A stretch of 64,000 nt of DNA from NCBI RefSeq assembly GCF_014648435.1, contig NZ_BMRC01000004.1:372001-436000 (forward strand). Direction: 5' to 3'. The notes under the pieces are model-generated. The model did no database searches, had not been told where the DNA came from, and worked only from the letters and a program-made list of their open reading frames with translations. How positions within the stretch are numbered: position 1 is the stretch's first letter; every line of letters starts with the position of its first letter. Made by a program: the position numbers and the translations under genes. Origin of the DNA: Nonomuraea spiralis (GTDB taxonomy: Bacteria; Actinomycetota; Actinomycetes; Streptosporangiales; Streptosporangiaceae). Below are positions 1-8,783 of the stretch, piece after piece.

Positions 1-1
1 C

Positions 2-1270
2 CTGGAGATCTCCAGGAACACGGTGGCGGTCGCCTACGACCGGCTGGTGGCCGACGGCTTCCTGATCGGCAGGGCGGGGGCGGGCACGTTCGTGTCGGCC
101 GAGCCGGTACGCGGCCGGGCCGCACCCAAGGGAGTGGTCAGGCCGCGGGCGTTCTGGCGGGAGCTCGGCGCGGCCGCGAACGTGGCGCCTGCCCGGTACG
201 ACTTCCGCGTCGGCGTACCGGACGCGCGGCTGTTCCCGATGGAGACGTGGCGCAGGCTGGTGGCGAGGGAGCTGCGGGTCGGCCTGGCGACGTACGACGA
301 CCCGTCAGGCTATGGACCTCTACGTGACGCTATTTCGCGTCATATCGGGATCAGCCGGTCTGTCCATGCCGGGCCGGACGACGTACTGATCACCAACGGC
401 GCGCAGCAGGCCCTCGACCTCGTCGGCCGCGTCCTGATCGAGCCCGGCACGACCGTCGCCGTCGAGGAGCCCGGCTATCCGCCCGCCCGCCGGCTGTTCC
501 GCTCGCTCGGCGCCCGCGTCGTCGGCGTGCCCGTGGACGCCGAAGGCCTGGACGTCTCTGCCATCCCCCGCGCGGCGAGCCTCGTCTACGTCACGCCCTC
601 GCACCAGTTCCCGCTGGGCACGCCCATGTCGCTGGCCCGCCGCGCCGCCCTGCTCGCCTGGGCGGAACGCCGGGCCGCCGTGGTGATCGAGGACGACTAC
701 GACAGCGAGTTCCGCTTCGGCGAACGTCCGCTCGAACCCCTGCAGAGCCTCGACCGCGCGGGCCGCGTGATCTACGTGGGCTCGTTCTCCAAGACCCTGC
801 TCCCGATGCTCAGACTGGGCTTCCTCGTCGCCCCCGCCTCGCTCGGCCCGGCCCTGCGCGCGGCCAGGCAGCTCTCCGACTGGCACGGCGACGTGCCCAC
901 ACAGGCCGCCCTGGCCCGCTTCATCGACGAGGGCCTGCTGGCCCGGCACATCAGGAAGGCGACCCGCGAGTACGCCGCCCGGCACGCCCTGATCGCCGAG
1001 ACGCTGGCCGGGGAGGACCGCCTGCGCCTGATCCCGTCCGCCGCGGGCCTGCACGTGTGCGCCCTCTTCGCGCCGGGCGTGTCCGTACGTCCGGCGCCGG
1101 ACCTGGCCGTCGAGCAGCTCGACGCCTATTGCGGCGAGACCCCGGCACAACCCGGCCTGGTCCTGGGCTACGGCGCCATCGGGCCGCACGACCTCCGCCC
1201 CGGCCTGCGCCTGCTCACCGACTCACTGAAGCCGGCCTCACTGGAGACAGCCTCACTGAAGCCGGCCTAG
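2..1270 (+). CDS. PdxR/MocR-type GntR regulator with aminotransferase-like domain (5' end cut off)
   Basis: The reading frame is already open at base 2, so the N-terminal part of the GntR winged helix lies outside the window; only the recognition-helix end (EISRNTVAVAYDRL) remains. The rest is a fold-type I PLP aminotransferase domain: NGAQQALDL, the EDDYDSEFRF stretch, and GSFSKTL, whose Lys is the expected PLP-binding residue. The VTPSHQFPLG stretch is typical of PdxR-like MocR proteins, which in characterised cases sense pyridoxal phosphate and control vitamin B6 synthesis; that role is an inference here because the regulated neighbour is off the window. The C-terminus ends in three repeated pentapeptides (SLKPA, SLETA, SLKPA). 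The TAG stop overlaps the TAG stop of the convergent stress-protein gene by four bases. Confidence 0.88.
   Translation: MEISRNTVAVAYDRLVADGFLIGRAGAGTFVSAEPVRGRAAPKGVVRPRAFWRELGAAANVAPARYDFRVGVPDARLFPMETWRRLVARELRVGLATYDDPSGYGPLRDAISRHIGISRSVHAGPDDVLITNGAQQALDLVGRVLIEPGTTVAVEEPGYPPARRLFRSLGARVVGVPVDAEGLDVSAIPRAASLVYVTPSHQFPLGTPMSLARRAALLAWAERRAAVVIEDDYDSEFRFGERPLEPLQSLDRAGRVIYVGSFSKTLLPMLRLGFLVAPASLGPALRAARQLSDWHGDVPTQAALARFIDEGLLARHIRKATREYAARHALIAETLAGEDRLRLIPSAAGLHVCALFAPGVSVRPAPDLAVEQLDAYCGETPAQPGLVLGYGAIGPHDLRPGLRLLTDSLKPASLETASLKPA
1223..1267 (+). repeat. 15-bp tandem repeat, three copies, at the 3' end of the PdxR-like gene
   Basis: Three consecutive 15-base units (1223-1237, 1238-1252, 1253-1267) begin with TCACTG. 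The first and third are identical and the middle one differs at a few positions. They encode SLKPA-SLETA-SLKPA immediately before the stop, so the repeat is in frame and lengthens the C-terminal tail. Confidence 0.8.
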
Positions 1271-1785
1271 AAGTGCCGGCGGCTCCAGAACCGACGCGCC
1301 CGCTCCCCCGACAACTCCGGATCGTCCGGCGGCGAGGGTTGCTGCACGATGACGACCGTCGTCTTGGCGTGGCGGGCGCAGTACATGCTGGTGGAGGGCA
1401 GCAGGATCCGGCTGAGCATCCCGCGCCTGCCCCGCCCGAGCACCAGCAGGTCACCCTCCCGCGCCAGATCGACGAGGTGGTAGCCGGGATCGCCGACCTT
1501 GCTGACGCTCGCCACGCGCAGATCGTCGGGCACGCCCCCTGCGACGTCCTCGAACACGCCCGCGATCACCTCCGCGCAGCGGCTCTCCTCGCCCTGCCGG
1601 ATCGCGTGCTGCACGGGCAGCGCCTCGGGAAAGGGATGGACGGGTGCACGACTGACGTGAACGGCCACCAGAGCCATCCGGTGCAGCCTGGCCGCGCCGA
1701 TGGCCCAGGCGAGTGCCCAGCGCGAGGCCGGGGACTCGTCCACCCCCACGATCAGCCTCACACCGCCAGGCAGATCCTGTTCCAC
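1267..1785 (-). CDS. Universal stress protein (UspA family)
   Basis: A 172-residue single-domain UspA protein. It opens with the typical LIVGVDESPASRWALAWA strand and helix. The C-terminal half contains LVLGRGRRGMLSRILLPSTS, corresponding to the G-2x-G-9x-G(S/T) nucleotide-binding loop, but with Pro-Ser-Thr in place of the usual Gly-Ser, so ATP binding is likely but not certain. The start is the GTG at 1785, preceded by AGGAGG six bases upstream. It is divergent from the large BTAD regulator (111-bp spacer) and convergent with the PdxR-like gene. USPs of this kind act in the cytoplasm under stress or growth arrest; the specific role is unknown. Confidence 0.88.
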   Translation of the reverse strand: MEQDLPGGVRLIVGVDESPASRWALAWAIGAARLHRMALVAVHVSRAPVHPFPEALPVQHAIRQGEESRCAEVIAGVFEDVAGGVPDDLRVASVSKVGDPGYHLVDLAREGDLLVLGRGRRGMLSRILLPSTSMYCARHAKTTVVIVQQPSPPDDPELSGERARRFWSRRHF

Positions 1786-1896
1786 GGTGCCTCCTGGAAA
1801 TGAAGTACGACCATAGTGCGCCAACCGGCGAGTTACCGGGAGGTGGCACTTTGCGAACTCTGGAGTCCCCCGCGAGCCCGGGCGTAGCATGCGGGG

Positions 1897-4800
1897 GTGG
1901 AACGAGGGTGGGTGCAACCCCGTCCCGCCCTCGACCGGCGGCTCGACGGGGCGCTTACGCACAGGCTCACCACGCTCGTGGCCTCTACAGGCTACGGGAA
2001 GTCGATCGCGCTCGCCGGTTGGAGCCACGCCGTCGGCGCGGTGCTGCACCTGCTCGGGCCCGCCGACCGCGACCTGCCGACGTTGGCGGGATCGGTGGCG
2101 TCGGCGCTGGCCGAGGCCGTGCCGGGGCTGCCCGCCGACCTGCTGGCCGCGGCCGGGGCGCCGCTCGGCCCCGACGCCGACGAGCTGTCCAGGGCCGCCG
2201 CGCTGGCGGGCGCGCTGGCCGAGTCGCTGGCCCGGCGGCTGGCCAGAGGGCTGGCGCTGATCTTCGACGGCGTCGACGCGATCGCCGGCGCGCCGGGCTC
2301 GGTGCGTTACGTGGAGACGCTGGTCCGCGCCTCGCCCCGCCACCTGCATCTGGTCACCGCCTCGCGGGCGCCGCTGCCGTTCCCGACGGCCCGGCTGCGC
2401 CAGGACCACGAGGTGCTCGACCTCGACGCCACCGACCTGGCGCTCACCCCCGCCGAGACCGCCGCCTGGGCTCGCGAGCGGCTGGGCGAGCAGGGCGCGG
2501 GCATCGCCGCCAGGCTGCACGAGGCGTGCGCGGGCTGGCCCGCCGCCGTCCAGGCCGCACTCGACACGCTGGCCAGGGAGGAGCCGGCGAGCTGGCCGCG
2601 CACCGCGGCGAGCCTGACCGCCGGGTCGGCCACGCTCGAACACCTGACGCTCGCCGCGTTCAAGGACCTGCCGCAGGGCATGCGCGAGCTGCTGCGCGCG
2701 GCGACCGTCCTGCCGGTGCTGACCTCCGGCCTGTCCGCCACGCTCGGCGCGCCGCCCGACACGCTCCCCGCCCTGATCAGCCGCGGCCTGTTCGTCGAGG
2801 CCGACCAGGACGGCCACCGGCTGACCTCGACCAGCAGGCACGTCCTCACCCGGCACGCCCCGCTCGACCGGCACGAGGCCCACGACGTGGCCGCCGTAGC
2901 CGCCCGCTGGTACGTCGAGCACGACCAGCCCGAGCTGGCCCTGCGCGCCGCCGTCGCGACCGCCCATCCGGACCTCGCCGCGTCGCTGCTCAACTCCCAC
3001 GGCCCCCGCCTGGCCGAGCGCGGCGACGTGATCGCGGCGCTCGACCTGCTGCCCGAGCCCGCCCGGAGCTCTCCCCCGATGCTCAGGCTCGCGGGCATCG
3101 CCGAGCTCAACCGCGGCCACTGGACCCGTGCCCGCGAGCTGCTGGCTCAGGCCGCCGCCGGTCCCGCCTTCGACGCGTTCCTGGCCAGGCGGCTCGGTTT
3201 CATCGACCACCTGCGCGGCGACCTCGACGCGGCCATGGCGGCGTACGCCAGGGGCCACGCGTACGGCTCGCCGCCGGCCGACGCCGCCATGTGCGCCGCC
3301 TCCATGGCCTCGGTCCTGTGGCTGAAGGGCGACCGTACGGGCTGTGCCGAGCTGGCCGACCGGGCGCTGGAGCAGGCCGGCCTGCTGGGCGACCCCGGCG
3401 CGCTGGCGATGGCCAACACGGTGCTGGCCATGCTCGCCGCGCTCGACGGCGACCGCCGCGCCAACGACGCCCACTACCTGCGCGCCCTTGAGTACGCCGA
3501 ACGCGCCGGCGACATCGTCCAGCTCATCAGGATCCGGGCCAACCGGGCCTCCCGCCATCTCGACGAGGGCGCCTACGCCGAGGCGCTGGCCGAGACGGAG
3601 GCCGCGAGCCGGCTGTGCGACCTGGTGTCGTTCGCGCCCTACGCCGCGCTCAACGTCGCCAACCGGGCCAAGGCCCTCGTCGGGCTCGGCCGGCTGGAGG
3701 AGGCCGCGATCGACGCGGCAGACGCGGTGGCCAGGTGGGAGGCGATGGGCTCGCGGCTGGTCAGCGTCGGCCTGGTCAGGCTGGGCGAGATCCACGAGCT
3801 GCGCGGCGAACGCGGGCAGGCCGCGGCGACCTACCGCCGGGTGATCGCCGAGACCGGCCCGCTGGGCGAGGTGCAGACCCTGTCCAACGCGCTCAACGCG
3901 CTGGCCGGACTGCTCGCCGAGGAGGACCCTGAGGAGGCCGGCGAGGTGGCCCGGCAGGCGCTGGCGCACGCCGACGGCATCGCGGGCGTCGCCGCGCGGG
4001 TGGCCGCGGCGCACGTGGCCCTGGCCGGGGGCCGCCGCGAGGAGGCCGCCCGGCTGCTCGACGCGACCGAGCCCGTCGCCGTCGAACGCCGGGACCACGC
4101 GGCCCAGGCCGTGATCTGCGAGCTGCGCGCCCGGCTCGACGGCGATCCCGCGCGGGCCGACGAGGCGGTGCGCAGGTGGGCGGCGCTCGGCGACCCGATC
4201 GGGCTGGCCAGGGCCGAGCTGGTACGCGCGGCCCTGTCCGACCCGGCGAACGGCGGCGAGGCGGCCGTACGGGTGCGCGAGCGGATGCACGCGATCGGCT
4301 GCCGGGCGCTCGACGACCGGATCGACGAGCTGATCGCCCGCGCGGCGCCCGTACCGGGGGCGGCAGTGGTGATCGAGACCATGGGAACGTTCCGGGTGCT
4401 GCGGGGGGCGGTGCCGGTCCCGCGTACGGCCTGGCAGTCGCGCAAGGCCCGCGACCTGCTGAAGATCCTGGTCAGCCGCCGGGGCGGGGCGATCAGCAGG
4501 GAACGGCTGGTGGAGATCCTGTGGCCCGAGCAGCAGGACGACACGGTCGGGCTGCGGCGGCTCAACGTCATGGTCTCCACGCTGCGCGCGGTGCTCGACC
4601 CGGCCCGCGAACGGCCTCCGGACGACGTCGTGGTCTCCGAGGAGGGCGCGCTGCGCCTGGACCTGGCCCACGCCGACGTCGACGTGGAGCGCTTCCTCGA
4701 CCTGGCGGCCGAGGCCGTACGGCTGGAGCAGGCGGGCCGCGCGGCCGAGGCGCTGGAGCGGTGGACGGCGGCGGAGGGCGCGTACGGCGGCGAGTTCTGC

Positions 4801-5094
4801 GAGGAGGACCCCTACGCCGACTGGGCCGTGGGCCTGCGCGAACAGGCGAGGCTGGCCTACGTGCAGGCGTCCGCCCGGCTGGCCGCGGCGCGCACCCGCG
4901 AGCGACGCTACGACGAGGCCGCCCGCTACTGGCTGCGCCTGCTGGAGCGCGACGGCTACGACGAGCGCGCCCACCTGGGCCTGGTACGCGTGCTCGACCT
5001 GGCGGGCCGGCGCGGCGACGCCCGCCGGCGCTACCACCTCTACGCCGAGCGCATGCGGGAGCTGGAGGTCGAGCCCGCGCCCTACCCCACCTGA
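1897..5094 (+). CDS. Large STAND ATPase regulator with C-terminal BTAD (SARP-like) DNA-binding module
   Basis: A 1065-residue protein with three parts. The N-terminus has a P-loop ATPase of the STAND/MalT type (Walker A TGYGKS near residue 33; Walker B-like LALIFDGVDAI near residue 125). The middle, about residues 330-800, is Ala/Leu-rich helical repeat of TPR type. The C-terminus, from about residue 825, has an OmpR-like winged helix (SRKARDLLKILVSRRGG, ILWPEQQDD) followed by a bacterial transcriptional activator domain ending EVEPAPYPT. In classic SARPs the DNA-binding and BTAD part is N-terminal; here it is C-terminal, as in a subset of actinobacterial MalT-like regulators. The GTG start at 1897 fits the ATPase N-terminus. 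Target genes are unknown; the LuxR-type STAND protein 250 bp downstream makes a joint circuit possible. Confidence 0.85.
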   Translation: MERGWVQPRPALDRRLDGALTHRLTTLVASTGYGKSIALAGWSHAVGAVLHLLGPADRDLPTLAGSVASALAEAVPGLPADLLAAAGAPLGPDADELSRAAALAGALAESLARRLARGLALIFDGVDAIAGAPGSVRYVETLVRASPRHLHLVTASRAPLPFPTARLRQDHEVLDLDATDLALTPAETAAWARERLGEQGAGIAARLHEACAGWPAAVQAALDTLAREEPASWPRTAASLTAGSATLEHLTLAAFKDLPQGMRELLRAATVLPVLTSGLSATLGAPPDTLPALISRGLFVEADQDGHRLTSTSRHVLTRHAPLDRHEAHDVAAVAARWYVEHDQPELALRAAVATAHPDLAASLLNSHGPRLAERGDVIAALDLLPEPARSSPPMLRLAGIAELNRGHWTRARELLAQAAAGPAFDAFLARRLGFIDHLRGDLDAAMAAYARGHAYGSPPADAAMCAASMASVLWLKGDRTGCAELADRALEQAGLLGDPGALAMANTVLAMLAALDGDRRANDAHYLRALEYAERAGDIVQLIRIRANRASRHLDEGAYAEALAETEAASRLCDLVSFAPYAALNVANRAKALVGLGRLEEAAIDAADAVARWEAMGSRLVSVGLVRLGEIHELRGERGQAAATYRRVIAETGPLGEVQTLSNALNALAGLLAEEDPEEAGEVARQALAHADGIAGVAARVAAAHVALAGGRREEAARLLDATEPVAVERRDHAAQAVICELRARLDGDPARADEAVRRWAALGDPIGLARAELVRAALSDPANGGEAAVRVRERMHAIGCRALDDRIDELIARAAPVPGAAVVIETMGTFRVLRGAVPVPRTAWQSRKARDLLKILVSRRGGAISRERLVEILWPEQQDDTVGLRRLNVMVSTLRAVLDPARERPPDDVVVSEEGALRLDLAHADVDVERFLDLAAEAVRLEQAGRAAEALERWTAAEGAYGGEFCEEDPYADWAVGLREQARLAYVQASARLAAARTRERRYDEAARYWLRLLERDGYDERAHLGLVRVLDLAGRRGDARRRYHLYAERMRELEVEPAPYPT

Positions 5095-5129
5095 ACCAGA
5101 CCTGAACCATCCGGGGGGATGGTGCTGCG

Positions 5130-5291
5130 ATGAGGACGGTCATCGTACGGCTGGTCGAGCCCGAGCAATCCGGCGGCCAGCTCCGCGGGCTGCTCGAAGA
5201 GGTGGGGGGCGAGCCGGTGCCGTTCAGCGGGGCCGACGCCGTGATCACCCTGTTGCTGAACGCGGCCGGCCTGAACCGCGATCCCGCCTGA
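5130..5291 (+). CDS. Small 53-residue hypothetical protein
   Basis: A short frame runs from ATG 5130 to TGA 5291 between two giant regulator genes on the same strand. It begins 35 bases after the BTAD regulator stop and ends 49 bases before the LuxR regulator start. A GGGGGG run lies 9-14 bases upstream of the ATG. The protein starts MRTVIVRLVEPEQSGGQLRG and its third positions are GC-rich like the neighbours. I recognise no family. The start of the protein resembles a short beta-strand-initiated domain, but nothing more can be said. It could be spurious. Confidence 0.45.
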   Translation: MRTVIVRLVEPEQSGGQLRGLLEEVGGEPVPFSGADAVITLLLNAAGLNRDPA

Positions 5292-5340
5292 ACCTCGCGC
5301 GAACCTCCCCTCGCCACCATCTGTGGTGAGAGGAGGCACG

Positions 5341-7941
5341 ATGAGCGAGCAGCTGGGGAGCGGATGGCCGTTCGTCGGGCGAGGGGGGTCGATCGCGACC
5401 GTGCGCGAGGCGCTGCGGTCGGGAGCAGGCGCGATGATCGCCGGTGAGGCGGGGGTCGGCAAGAGCAGGCTGGCGGCACAGGCGCTGGCCGGGCTCGACG
5501 GGTACGAGGTCGTACGGGTGCTGGGCACCGAGACCGCGTCGATGATCCCGTTCGGGGCGTTCGCCCACGTACTGACGGGCCCGCCGCACGCGGGCGAGAA
5601 CCTGCTGCGGTGGGCGGCGCGGCACCTTCGCGGCGGAGGAAGCGGCGGAGGAAAGGGAGAACTGCTGGTGAGCGTGGACGACGCGCACCGGCTCGACCCG
5701 GCGTCGGCGGCGCTGGTGCACTACCTGGCCGCCGGTGGGGAGGCCAGGGTGCTGGTCACGGTGTGTACGGGCGGGCCGCTGCCGGCGCCGGTGGCCGCGC
5801 TGTGGAAGGACGAGCTGCTGACCAGGGTCGAGCTGCCGCCGCTCGGCCGCGACGAGGTCGGCCAGGTGCTGGCGGGCGCGCTCGGCGGGGAGGTGGCGGC
5901 CGGGACCGTACGGCATCTGGCGGCCGTCACCGGCGGGAACGTGCTCTACCTGCGCGAGGTCGTGCACGCCGGACGCACGTCCGGCTGCCTGGCCGAGAGC
6001 GGCGGCGAGTGGCGCTGGCAGGGCGAGCTGTCGATGACGACCCGGCTGCGCGAGCTGGTCGGCGCCCGGATCGGGCACCTGGACCAGGACGAGCGCGAGG
6101 TGCTGGAGCTGGTGGCGTTCGGCGAGCCGGTGGGCGCCGAGCTGCTGGTCGCGCTGACCTCGGCGGGCGCGGTCGAGCGGGTCGAGGCCCGCGGCCTGGT
6201 CACGGTCGCCGGCGACGGCCGCCGGGAGCAGGTACGGCTCGGCCACCCCCTGTACGGCGAGGTGGTCCGCGGCGACTGCGGCACCCTGCGGGCCAGGCGG
6301 CGGCTGCGGACACTGGCCGAGGCGCTGGAGACCCGCGGCCTGCGGCGGCGCGAGGACGAGCTGCGCGCGGCCGTGTGGCGGCTGGACAGCGGCTCGGCGG
6401 CGGCGCCCGGGATGTTGTTGTCGGCCGCGAACCTGGCCTGGGCCAGGCGCGATCCGCGGCTGGCCGAGCGGCTGGCCAGGGCCGCGATCGAGGCGGGCGC
6501 GGGCGTGGCGGCGGTCGCGCTGCTCGGCCAGGTGCTGATGGTCCTGGGCGACGCGGACGCGGCCCTGGCGGCGCTGCGGCAGGCGGCCAGGAACGCGGTC
6601 ACCGAGGACGAACGCGCCCAGCACGCCTTCAGCCTGGGCCTCAACCTCGCCTGGGCGGGCGCGGACGCCGAGGCGTGCCGGGTGCTCGACATGACCGACG
6701 AGACGCTGACGGATCCGGCCTTACGACAGGAGAGGCACATCTACCGGGGCGTCGCGGACTTCTTCGCCGGTCGGCTGGCCGGGGCGGCGGGCTCGCTGGC
6801 TCGGGCGCGCGCGTACGCGCCGATGACCGTACGGGGTGCGGCGCACGCGGCCGGGCTGGAGGCGTGGATCGAGGCCTACTCGGGCCGTACCAGACGCTGC
6901 CTGGCCGTGGTCGAGCGGGCGCTGGCGGGCAAGGACGACTGGGAGGACGACGCCCCGCACGCGCTGCCGACGCTGCTGGACGCGCGCTGCGCCGCGCAGG
7001 TGTTCTCCGGCCGGCTGGACGCCGCGGCGCGGACGGCCGCCGAGGGCATGGCACTGACGGTGGCCGAGCTGTCGGTGTCGGGGTTCGGGGCGTACCTGGC
7101 GGTGGTCGGCGGGCTGCGCGGCGACGCGGCCGGCGCGGCCCGCTGGGCCAGGGAGGAGGCGGCCCGGTTGCCCGCGCGTACGCCGTACCTGGGGCGGTGC
7201 CTGGCCGAGCTGGCCCACGCGCGGGCGTTGCTGGGCGAGACCGGGGCGGCGCGGGCCGCGCTGGCCGAGGCCGAGGAGCTGGCCTCGCGCTGGGCCTTCA
7301 CCAGGCAGCCGGTCTTGCGGGCCGCGGTCTGGGTGGCGGCCTCGGCGGGCGACCTGGACGAGGCCGTACGCCTGTGCCTGTCGGCCGCCGGTCTGGCCGA
7401 GCGGCACGAGCAGTTCGGGCACCTGATGTTCGCGCTGCACGACCTGGTGCGGCTGGGCGCGCCCGCCCTGGCGGCCCGGCGCCTGACCGCGCTGGCCGAA
7501 CGGGTGGACGGCCCGCTGGCCGCGCTGGCCGCCCGGCACGCCCGTGCCGCCGGCGACCCCGCCGAGCTGCGGGCCGTCGCCGCCGAGTTCGAACGGCTCG
7601 GCCTGATCCTGTACGCCGCCGAGGCCCTCGCCCAGGAGTCGGCGGCCCACCGCCGCGCGGGCCGGGGCACGCTGGCCAAGGGGGCGCAGACCAGGGCGTG
7701 GGCGCTGGCCAAGCGGTGTCCGGGCGTCTCGACGCCCGCGCTGGTCGAGCTGGCCACGCCGGAGCTCACGCCGCGCCAGCGGGAGATCGTCAAGCTGGCC
7801 GCCGCCGGGCTGACGAACCGGCAGATCGCCGACCGGCTGACGCTGTCCACCCGTACGGCGGCCAACCATCTCCAGGCGGCCTACGAGAAACTGGGGGTCA
7901 ACGACCGTACACAGGTGGGACGGCTGTTGGCGGCCCTCTAG
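5341..7941 (+). CDS. LuxR-family transcriptional regulator with AAA/STAND ATPase domain (LAL type)
   Basis: An 866-residue LAL (large ATP-binding LuxR) regulator. The N-terminal FVGRGGSIATV and Walker A GEAGVGKS (about residues 35-42) begin the ATPase, with a Walker B-like LLVSVDDAHRLDP near residue 115. A long helical-repeat middle follows. The last 60 residues are a LuxR helix-turn-helix: LTPRQREIVKLAAAGLTNRQIA then RLTLSTRTAANHLQ. ATG 5341 is chosen because GAGGAGG sits directly upstream at 5331-5337; the in-frame GTG at 5323 has none. Its TAG stop overlaps the convergent SCO6745-like gene by four bases. LAL proteins often activate sugar-use or antibiotic genes; no such cluster is adjacent, so the target is unknown. 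Confidence 0.9.
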   Translation: MSEQLGSGWPFVGRGGSIATVREALRSGAGAMIAGEAGVGKSRLAAQALAGLDGYEVVRVLGTETASMIPFGAFAHVLTGPPHAGENLLRWAARHLRGGGSGGGKGELLVSVDDAHRLDPASAALVHYLAAGGEARVLVTVCTGGPLPAPVAALWKDELLTRVELPPLGRDEVGQVLAGALGGEVAAGTVRHLAAVTGGNVLYLREVVHAGRTSGCLAESGGEWRWQGELSMTTRLRELVGARIGHLDQDEREVLELVAFGEPVGAELLVALTSAGAVERVEARGLVTVAGDGRREQVRLGHPLYGEVVRGDCGTLRARRRLRTLAEALETRGLRRREDELRAAVWRLDSGSAAAPGMLLSAANLAWARRDPRLAERLARAAIEAGAGVAAVALLGQVLMVLGDADAALAALRQAARNAVTEDERAQHAFSLGLNLAWAGADAEACRVLDMTDETLTDPALRQERHIYRGVADFFAGRLAGAAGSLARARAYAPMTVRGAAHAAGLEAWIEAYSGRTRRCLAVVERALAGKDDWEDDAPHALPTLLDARCAAQVFSGRLDAAARTAAEGMALTVAELSVSGFGAYLAVVGGLRGDAAGAARWAREEAARLPARTPYLGRCLAELAHARALLGETGAARAALAEAEELASRWAFTRQPVLRAAVWVAASAGDLDEAVRLCLSAAGLAERHEQFGHLMFALHDLVRLGAPALAARRLTALAERVDGPLAALAARHARAAGDPAELRAVAAEFERLGLILYAAEALAQESAAHRRAGRGTLAKGAQTRAWALAKRCPGVSTPALVELATPELTPRQREIVKLAAAGLTNRQIADRLTLSTRTAANHLQAAYEKLGVNDRTQVGRLLAAL

Positions 7942-8648
7942 ACGAGGGCGAGAAGGCCGTCGTACAGGGCCTGGCGGTCGCCGTCCGTCATGGCCCGGTA
8001 CGGCTCGGCGGCCCGCCGGTTCGTGTCCGCCTCGATGGCGGCCCGCCTCGACGGGTCCTTGAGCCCGATGATCCCGGCCGCGGTCAGCCCGGCCGCGCGC
8101 CAGGACTCGGCATGGGCGTCCGCGCGATGGTGACGCAGCGCGGCGAGCCGGTTGAACAGCAGCAGACCGGCCGGGGCGGCGACCGGCTCGTACGGCGGGG
8201 CCATCACCTCCAGCGCGCCGCCGGGCACCCGTACGGCCCGGTCGAGCACCGCGCCCACGGACGCGGCGAGACCGGTCACGTCGTGGCCCGCCCAGACGCG
8301 GCCGGCCGCCTCGGCGTGCAGGGCGTACAGGGCGTCGATGAAGGCCAGGCCCGCGGACGTCGGCCGCAGGGTCCCGTCGGCGTCCCGGACCAGGGCGCCT
8401 TCGCGCAGGTGGGTCTCGACGTTTTCGGTGACGTCGCCGTACCGGTGGACGGCGGCGAGCGCGGCCGGGGTCACCGGGCGCAAGGGGAGCACGTAACGCA
8501 GGTCGTCGAGCAGGCCGGGGGTCAGGCCGGTGCGTCCGGCCAGGTCCAGGACGGCTCCGCGGGCGGCGGCGTGCACGTTGACGTGGGCCGCGTCGATGAC
8601 GGGAGCGACCGCAGCCACAAACTCCAACAGGTCCCGAAATTTCGGCAT
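7938..8648 (-). CDS. SCO6745-like helical/winged-helix protein
   Basis: A 236-residue soluble protein ending AMTDGDRQALYDGLLALV. The sequence resembles a widespread actinobacterial family typified by Streptomyces coelicolor SCO6745 (stretches such as HRADAHAESWRAAGLT and a helix-rich N-terminal half). The family has a MarR-like or winged-helix prediction in databases but no established function that I know of. It is divergent from the MFS exporter at 8784 with a 135-bp spacer, so it could regulate that exporter, but this is only inferred from position. The assignment comes from memory of the family and is moderately secure. Confidence 0.65.
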   Translation of the reverse strand: MPKFRDLLEFVAAVAPVIDAAHVNVHAAARGAVLDLAGRTGLTPGLLDDLRYVLPLRPVTPAALAAVHRYGDVTENVETHLREGALVRDADGTLRPTSAGLAFIDALYALHAEAAGRVWAGHDVTGLAASVGAVLDRAVRVPGGALEVMAPPYEPVAAPAGLLLFNRLAALRHHRADAHAESWRAAGLTAAGIIGLKDPSRRAAIEADTNRRAAEPYRAMTDGDRQALYDGLLALV

Positions 8649-8664
8649 TGAGCGTCATTATGTC

Positions 8665-8686
8665 GCTGATTCCGTGGTCGATCAGC
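8665..8686. promoter_or_regulatory. Inverted repeat in the divergent spacer before the MFS exporter
   Basis: GCTGAT (8665-8670) and ATCAGC (8681-8686) are exact six-base arms separated by ten bases, in the spacer between the SCO6745-like gene and the MFS exporter, close to AT-rich CATTAT and CATAAT motifs. This could be an operator for the divergent pair. Short arms make chance occurrence possible. Confidence 0.25.
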
Positions 8687-8783
8687 AGGAAACCATAATC
8701 ACCCGGCTCCAGGGTGGGCTCAACCGTCCGGCGTCCGCCGGTGTTCTCCCACCGCCCGGTTCCTCCCTCCCCTGGAGTCCCCC

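Noticed and set aside
1267-5037. A very long open frame on the minus strand running through the BTAD regulator
   Set aside because: Only its last 172 codons are real (the stress protein). The rest is antisense to a clear gene, with His/Arg/Gly/Gln-rich composition typical of shadow frames in GC-rich DNA.
5610-8651. A 1013-codon plus-strand frame overlapping the LuxR regulator
   Set aside because: Gly/Arg-rich shadow of the LuxR gene in another frame.
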